This document shows, in pieces, positions 59,430 through 64,000 of a DNA stretch of 64,000 nucleotides (position 1 is the first letter of the stretch; each line of letters begins with the position of its first letter). A model generated the notes under the pieces. The model searched no databases. It worked only from the letters and a program-made list of their open reading frames with translations, and was not told where the DNA came from. The DNA comes from Batillaria attramentaria (Eukaryota; Mollusca; Gastropoda; Batillariidae). The stretch lies in contig JACVVK020000084.1 in the NCBI GenBank assembly GCA_018292915.2, positions 146,501-210,500 on the forward strand. The letters are read 5' to 3'. A program made the translations under genes and the position numbers.

Positions 59430-59845
59430 ACTGGGTTTCATGACACCAGCACCGAGAAGCGCCCTGGAGCTCTCTCCTTCAAGTGCTCTGTGTAACGCCC
59501 TGCCGCCAAATTTGAAATCCAGCATCTCAGCCGAGTCTTTCAGGAGCCATCTGCAGACCCATCTATTCTCAAAGTTCTGACGCAGACTCCGCCCTGCTCC
59601 TCCCCCCTCCCCCTCCCCACCCCACCCCACCCCATTTTCCCCGTTTTACTTTATAACTTATCCTTCGCACCCCCCCCCCCCAACCCCCGCGTTACAGCAT
59701 GCTGTGCATGGCGGATTTTTAGCACACTATAAGGGTGGGTGGGTGTTTGGGGGTTTAACGTCCTTTTCCACCACATAGGGTGATATCAAAGACGGGGCAA
59801 CGATGAAAAAGCCAGCACAAGCACACTATAAGACATCATCATCAT
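59430..59845 (+). pseudogene. CR1/L2-like LINE 3' fragment
   Basis: Forward frame about 59455-59580 reads ALELSPSSALCNALPPNLK then SFRSHLQTHLFSKF and a stop, the C-terminal ORF2 signature. The pyrimidine-rich 3' UTR (with a C-run at 59670) reaches gcacactataag and an ATC-repeat tail at 59834-59845. A truncated SINE splits its end. Confidence 0.82.
59734..59819 (-). mobile_element. SINE family 1, 86-bp truncated copy with exact duplication
   Basis: Only the 3' half is present, from the CACCC end to ttgtgctggc. agcacactataag flanks it at 59721-59733 and 59820-59832, an exact 13-bp duplication. It inserted in the LINE 3' UTR. Confidence 0.94.
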
Positions 59846-60187
59846 CAAAAAGGAAATATGTTGGATGGGGGTTGGGGGAGGGGGACACAACGTAAAATTA
59901 TCTGTGTTTGCCAAAGGGGGTAGACAAAAGGTCACCCGGACTGATGATGTGATATGTGTAGTTAATGCTTTCTAGTTTCCCTGTTTGGCGATACCTGGTG
60001 GAAAAGGACGTGACACTTCGATTTTCCGAGATTTTTTTTCCCCACCGGACTTTTTCGGGGTACAGCCTGAGTACAGCCCGGGCTGATGATTTGATCAGTC
60101 TAGTGAGTGTTTTCTGGTCTCCCTGATTGGCGATACGTGGTGGAAAAGGACGTGACCTCATGGTTATCGCATACGCAGCGGTTTTGT

Positions 60188-60218
<31 letters not shown>

Positions 60219-61083
60219 TTTGTTTTTGTTTGCCCCAAGGTTCGTGTGTGTGTGTGTGTGTTTTACGGTAACGCCGGGCGAAGAAAAGGGGGTACAATGA
60301 GATAAAATGGTCGTCGAAAAATTCAATTTTGTGGGGATTGTTTTTCCAGGAAAACTTGTTACAACAATCTCTTCACTGGATTTTTACAGCATCTTTCCAC
60401 TTTTTCGCCTCCTCAGATGCGTATCTGCATACTTCCTATTCATGGTGTGAATGAAAATGACTGGACATTTACGCCAGCCAGAGTTTGTACCAACAAATAA
60501 ATAACCAAAAATACTCCGCTGTCTCACTCGTCAACTGTCGCACTACCGCTAACATCCTGCCCTTCTCTTCCACCCCTAACTCACCCTTCCTCAACGCCCC
60601 CCCCCCCCCCATCCACCCCCTTCCCCAGCTTTTATCCACCCTTCCTTCTCGTTGAGGGTTTAACACACCCACGCATGGCTGTCAAATTAACATTACCGGG
60701 TAATTCTATCAGTGGCATGGTCATTAAACCCTCACTATGTACCCTTCTTTGCGTTTCATGCTGTCACTGGGATCCTCATTAGGCCACGATCGCCTCTGGT
60801 ATGACAGTTTATGATCGTTAACGCCACCATATCTTTTTCGTGTTCGAGGGGATTTTTTGAAAGCATTTTTTTTTCACTCTGGTATTCCGTTGCCGATATG
60901 GTGTTTTTGTCGTGAAATTATTGAAAGCTGACGTTAAATAAAAACTTTTGGGCGTTGGTTATGTCTTACATTCTAATGCACTTTCGTATCTGCTATGTAC
61001 GCAAAAGCAAATTAATGAACTATACAGAACATGTTGAAAAAACATATAAAATAGTGCTCTAGACATTGCCAAAGCATAGTTCT
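59846..61083. other. No gene recognised; diverged direct repeat
   Basis: A phrase with gatgat.tgat, ctctagtgag/gctttctagtttccctg and ttggcgatac.tggtggaaaaggacgtgac recurs at about 59940 and 60085, a diverged 145-bp duplication. TTG tract at 60184, C-run at 60597. Confidence 0.5.
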
Positions 61084-61142
61084 TGTTTGTTTGTTTGTTT
61101 GTTTGTTTGTTTGTTTGTTTGTTTGTTTGTTTGTTTGTTTGT
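61084..61142. repeat. TTTG tetranucleotide repeat
   Basis: About 15 units. Confidence 0.97.
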
Positions 61143-61629
61143 ACACTTCGATCCCTTTGTTCAGGCTATTTGCACAGTTTCTTAAGTCGACAGTAGTGGA
61201 CAACACATTTTCGAAATAGGGTGTTAAAAAAAAAAAAAAAAACTAGCGTAATTTACGTGGTCCATAAAGCGTGATATGGAAATATTTTTGAGTTTGACAC
61301 CCTGATTAGCCCACGCCAAGCACTGGAATCGAAGCACGTCACTTTTTGTGAATGTTTTGAATTAGTGAGGCGAAAAAGAGGACGCATATTACCAGTCATG
61401 CCTTTGGCATGAATATTCATGAGCTAGATAGTTTATGTCTTCCGTCAAACTGTTAAACTCCCCTTTTATGGGCAACCATGGTTGTTCTAAAGGTCCTAGA
61501 CTGATGCCTTATGGGATCTCGGGGATATGACTCACTCTCAAACAACTTTTCTTCTTCTTTTTCTTCTCCTTCTTTTTGAAGCCAATGGGCTGATGCAGCA
61601 GTGTTGTTTCCAAGTCTTGGCAAGAGATC
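61143..61629. other. No gene recognised
   Basis: A-run at 61226, TTC-rich tract at 61550. Nothing else. Confidence 0.5.
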
Positions 61630-62015
61630 TTAAGCGGCCCACACACGCTCAAACTTTTTCATTAATAGTATTGACGTCAAACTTTTTGACGCTTTTTTGA
61701 TCGTGTAGGGGCGGTATTGATGGCCTCAAAAGTATTGACGTCAATATATTGATGGATCTGTTTCAGTTGATATTTTTTTGCGCAAACCGTCAAACTATTG
61801 AGTGTGTGTGGGCACTCATCAATATTTTGCGTCAAATTCACTTTTGATTTTCAAAAGAGAAGAGATCTGGCGCCGTCTGTTGCTCCGTCCATTGCCGTTC
61901 ACAGACTGAATATTGCACAATAATATTGAGCGTGTATGGCAACCGTCAAAACTGTCAAAAAGTTTGACGTCAATACTATTGATGAAAAAGTTTGAGCGTG
62001 TGTGGGCCGCTTTAA
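61630..62015. mobile_element. MITE with 60-bp inverted repeats and TTAA ends
   Basis: The left end (from 61631) and right end (to 62014) are inverted complements over about 60 bp with two mismatches, starting aagcggcccacacacgctca. TTAA lies at each edge (61630-61633, 62012-62015). The interior has further short copies of gtcaaac and gtattgacgtcaat. No transposase. The reverse frame across it is not coding. Confidence 0.9.
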
Positions 62016-62302
62016 ACTCTGCTAAACGTACGTGTGTTTTGGCTGCGTTGTATGTGCACGTGTACCTTGACTGAATCACAGGTAATGACTTTTGACGCAT
62101 GCTATTATTTACTCCTTGCATCTGGCAATACTACGGTCAGCATCTAGCACGTGAAGTTTTTCATACGCGACTAAATGGTAAATACTGAAATAGCAAAATG
62201 GAGGATGGACGGATATTTTGAGGTTTCAATTGTTCTGTCCACCACGCGGGTAATAATACTAATTAAATACCTATAATAATAATAATACCTATAATTTTGA
62301 TG
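62016..62302. other. No gene recognised
   Basis: Nothing identified. Confidence 0.5.
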
Positions 62303-62335
<33 letters not shown>

Positions 62336-62676
62336 GGCGCTTTATCCCAAATATTTGGCTCAAAGCGCCGCGAGCTAAAACCCAATACGCACGCTCCTTG
62401 GAATCATGAATTCTCTCACACGCTGGACATGACACATTACAATCACGTGCTGCGAAGGGCCAGCTCAGCAATTGAAGTTTCCAAATTTTAGAATTGCATT
62501 TATTTGTAAAATTTTGTGGGCTGAACATTTTCAAAGCAGAGGGGGAGGAAGTCGGAGTACCCGGAGAGAACCCCCGACGGTCGGCCCGAATGAACGGTAC
62601 CACATTCGAGAAAGAAAATGTCTTCGCCCCGAATGGGACTCGAACCTGACATCTCGCACTGGTGACTTGGTGACAT
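62303..62676 (-). mobile_element. SINE family 2 copy, full-length body
   Basis: Reverse sense: B box caggttcgagtccc, gaagacattttctttctcg, gggggttctctccgggtac, then body and a 3' end gcgctttgagccaaatattt with ATT tail (62303-62335). The outer tRNA head is eroded. Confidence 0.85.
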
Positions 62677-62735
62677 GGGCACTGGGAAAAGCCTGTGCAA
62701 TTGGGCTGCGTTGGGACGACATCTCCACCTTGCCA

Positions 62736-62911
62736 GGGGAGCCGGGGTGGGTTAATGGTAGAGCGTTGACTCTCAATACTCGGACCATGAGTTTGAATCC
62801 CGGCTGGGGCCAAATATTTGTGCTGGCCTTTTTCTCGTTGCCCCGTCTTTGGTATCACCCTTATGTGGTGGAAAAGGACGTTAAACTCCCAAACACCCAC
62901 CCCCACCCACC
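62736..62911 (+). mobile_element. SINE family 1 copy with 9-bp target-site duplication
   Basis: Full length: ggggagccggggtgggttaa, B box gagtttgaatcccgg, body, gtggtggaaaaggacg and CACCC end. ctccacctt lies at 62723-62731 and 62912-62920. Confidence 0.9.
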
Positions 62912-63886
62912 CTCCACCTTCACGACTCATCCGCCTCAAATTGCAGACACCACCACCACCACTACCACCAACATCAACAACACATTAAAAAATAAAGGAT
63001 TCTTTTTGTGTTTTATTGTTTCCCCAAAAGGAATCTTTCAGAGTGTCTTTGAAATGCGGCACAGCATGAAGCCTGAGCGCAGTTTCTCGTTGAACATTCT
63101 CTTAACTACTATTTAGTAGTCTTAAAAACACGACAACTCAAGTTTCTGATTTTGTTTTTGTTTTTCCGGCTTTGTTTCGTTCTTCAGAAAGCAAACGTCA
63201 AAAGGAACTTGAGCTGTTTCTTGTGTTTAGAATATATCCAGTTCCCTACCACAGCGTGCGATCTCTGTTCTTTCTATCTGTATCAATAGTGCCTTCTGGC
63301 ATGGAACCTTCGATATGCCCAAGAAAAAGATATAACATGCAACGCAAAGACATTTTTTCCGCCCCTTTGTGCGCCAGCCCTGCTCGTGTTGCTCTGGAAA
63401 TAATATGATCTTAGGATAATGACAAGTAGAGAGAAAGAAAATACTGACAGGTGAGAGGATTTGCACAAATGTTTTCTTGAGTAATACTCTTTCATATTGA
63501 TGATACCCGTTTGAAAATAAGCTTCCGGATACGCATGACTGCACCGTTCATTGACCGTTCTGCATGGATTCCTTTCATCAGGAAGACATGCCCCTCGCCT
63601 ACCTGCGACAAGTTAGTGCAGCTGATTGGATCAGAGCGTAATTTCCGGGTACAGATATAATGATTTGTGTCCATTTCTCCAGCACGCTCGCCGGGTTCAC
63701 GTTTAATCTTTACTCTGTCACGAAGTCTGATACGTGTTTCCGCCACAGCGGAGATCGTCAGTTGCAGGCAGGGTGCCGGCAAGAGATGTTCCTCAGCATT
63801 TGCAATCTCTCTCTCTCTCTCTCTGTTTTTCTCGTTTTCTTCCTTATTTTGTTAGTTGGTTAATAGTAGTTTTTGACAACGGCAGG
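62912..63886. other. No gene recognised
   Basis: Frames at 63172-63408 and 63492-63782 lack domains. CT repeat at 63809-63824. Confidence 0.45.
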
Positions 63887-63920
63887 TATAAAAACTGACT
63901 ACTGGACGTCAGCTGTCTCT
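63887..63920 (+). promoter_or_regulatory. TATA-box-like motif near the window end
   Basis: tataaaaactgac at 63887 with ctgtctctacc about 25-30 bp downstream, then a CT repeat (63956-64000). Possible core promoter of a gene beyond the window; not testable here. Confidence 0.25.
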
Positions 63921-63955
63921 ACCGTTGTAAAATACAGTTTCATTGATTCATTGAT

Positions 63956-64000
63956 TCTCTCTGTCTCTCTCTCTGTCTGTCTCTCTCTCTCTCTCTCTCT
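63956..64000. repeat. CT microsatellite, continues past the window
   Basis: Imperfect CT repeat with CTGT breaks, cut by the window edge. Confidence 0.95.

Overview
This is a eukaryotic, repeat-rich intergenic or intronic window, most probably from a marine gastropod mollusc. The evidence is the density of tRNA-derived SINEs, CR1/L2-like non-LTR retrotransposons, palindromic MITEs, dinucleotide microsatellites and long poly(G)/poly(C) tracts, and the absence of long host open frames. A littorinid-like caenogastropod is my guess from the SINE type; the sequence does not prove it. Nearly all longer open frames are translations of microsatellites or repeats.

Layout. 0-6 kb: a dispersed repeat, a foldback with a 48-bp tandem array, one SINE, a terminal-inverted-repeat element and two inverted copies of a SINE-related repeat. 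6.1-11.05 kb: the only large coding relics. A reverse-strand LINE copy is split by a nearly full-length forward-strand LINE with endonuclease and reverse transcriptase domains and one frameshift. 11-19.5 kb: microsatellites, several SINEs, a 46-bp-arm hairpin and a LINE 3' end. 19.5-24 kb: a 150-bp tandem array, two copies of an 80-bp hairpin MITE, a degenerate tandem array carrying a 92-bp TTAA palindrome, and SINEs. 24-34 kb: microsatellites, a SINE-2 copy and a 66-bp minisatellite. 35.08-35.16 kb: the best host-gene signal, one short exon encoding a start codon and signal peptide between good splice sites. 36-50 kb: short tandem duplications, LINE 3' ends, T/G-rich low-complexity DNA and a duplicated segment whose two copies carry different insertions. 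50-64 kb: the second TTAA palindrome, a hAT-like MITE, a TTAA-flanked MITE with 60-bp inverted repeats, more SINEs and a TATA-like motif near the end.

No operon, CRISPR array, rRNA gene, credible functional tRNA gene or complete host protein gene was recognised. The most unusual items are the two 92-bp palindromes whose differences are mirrored in both arms, the nested LINE pair whose older reading frame is restored across the insertion, and the duplicated segment with reciprocal empty sites. Family names rest on motifs and sequence logic only; no database search was possible.
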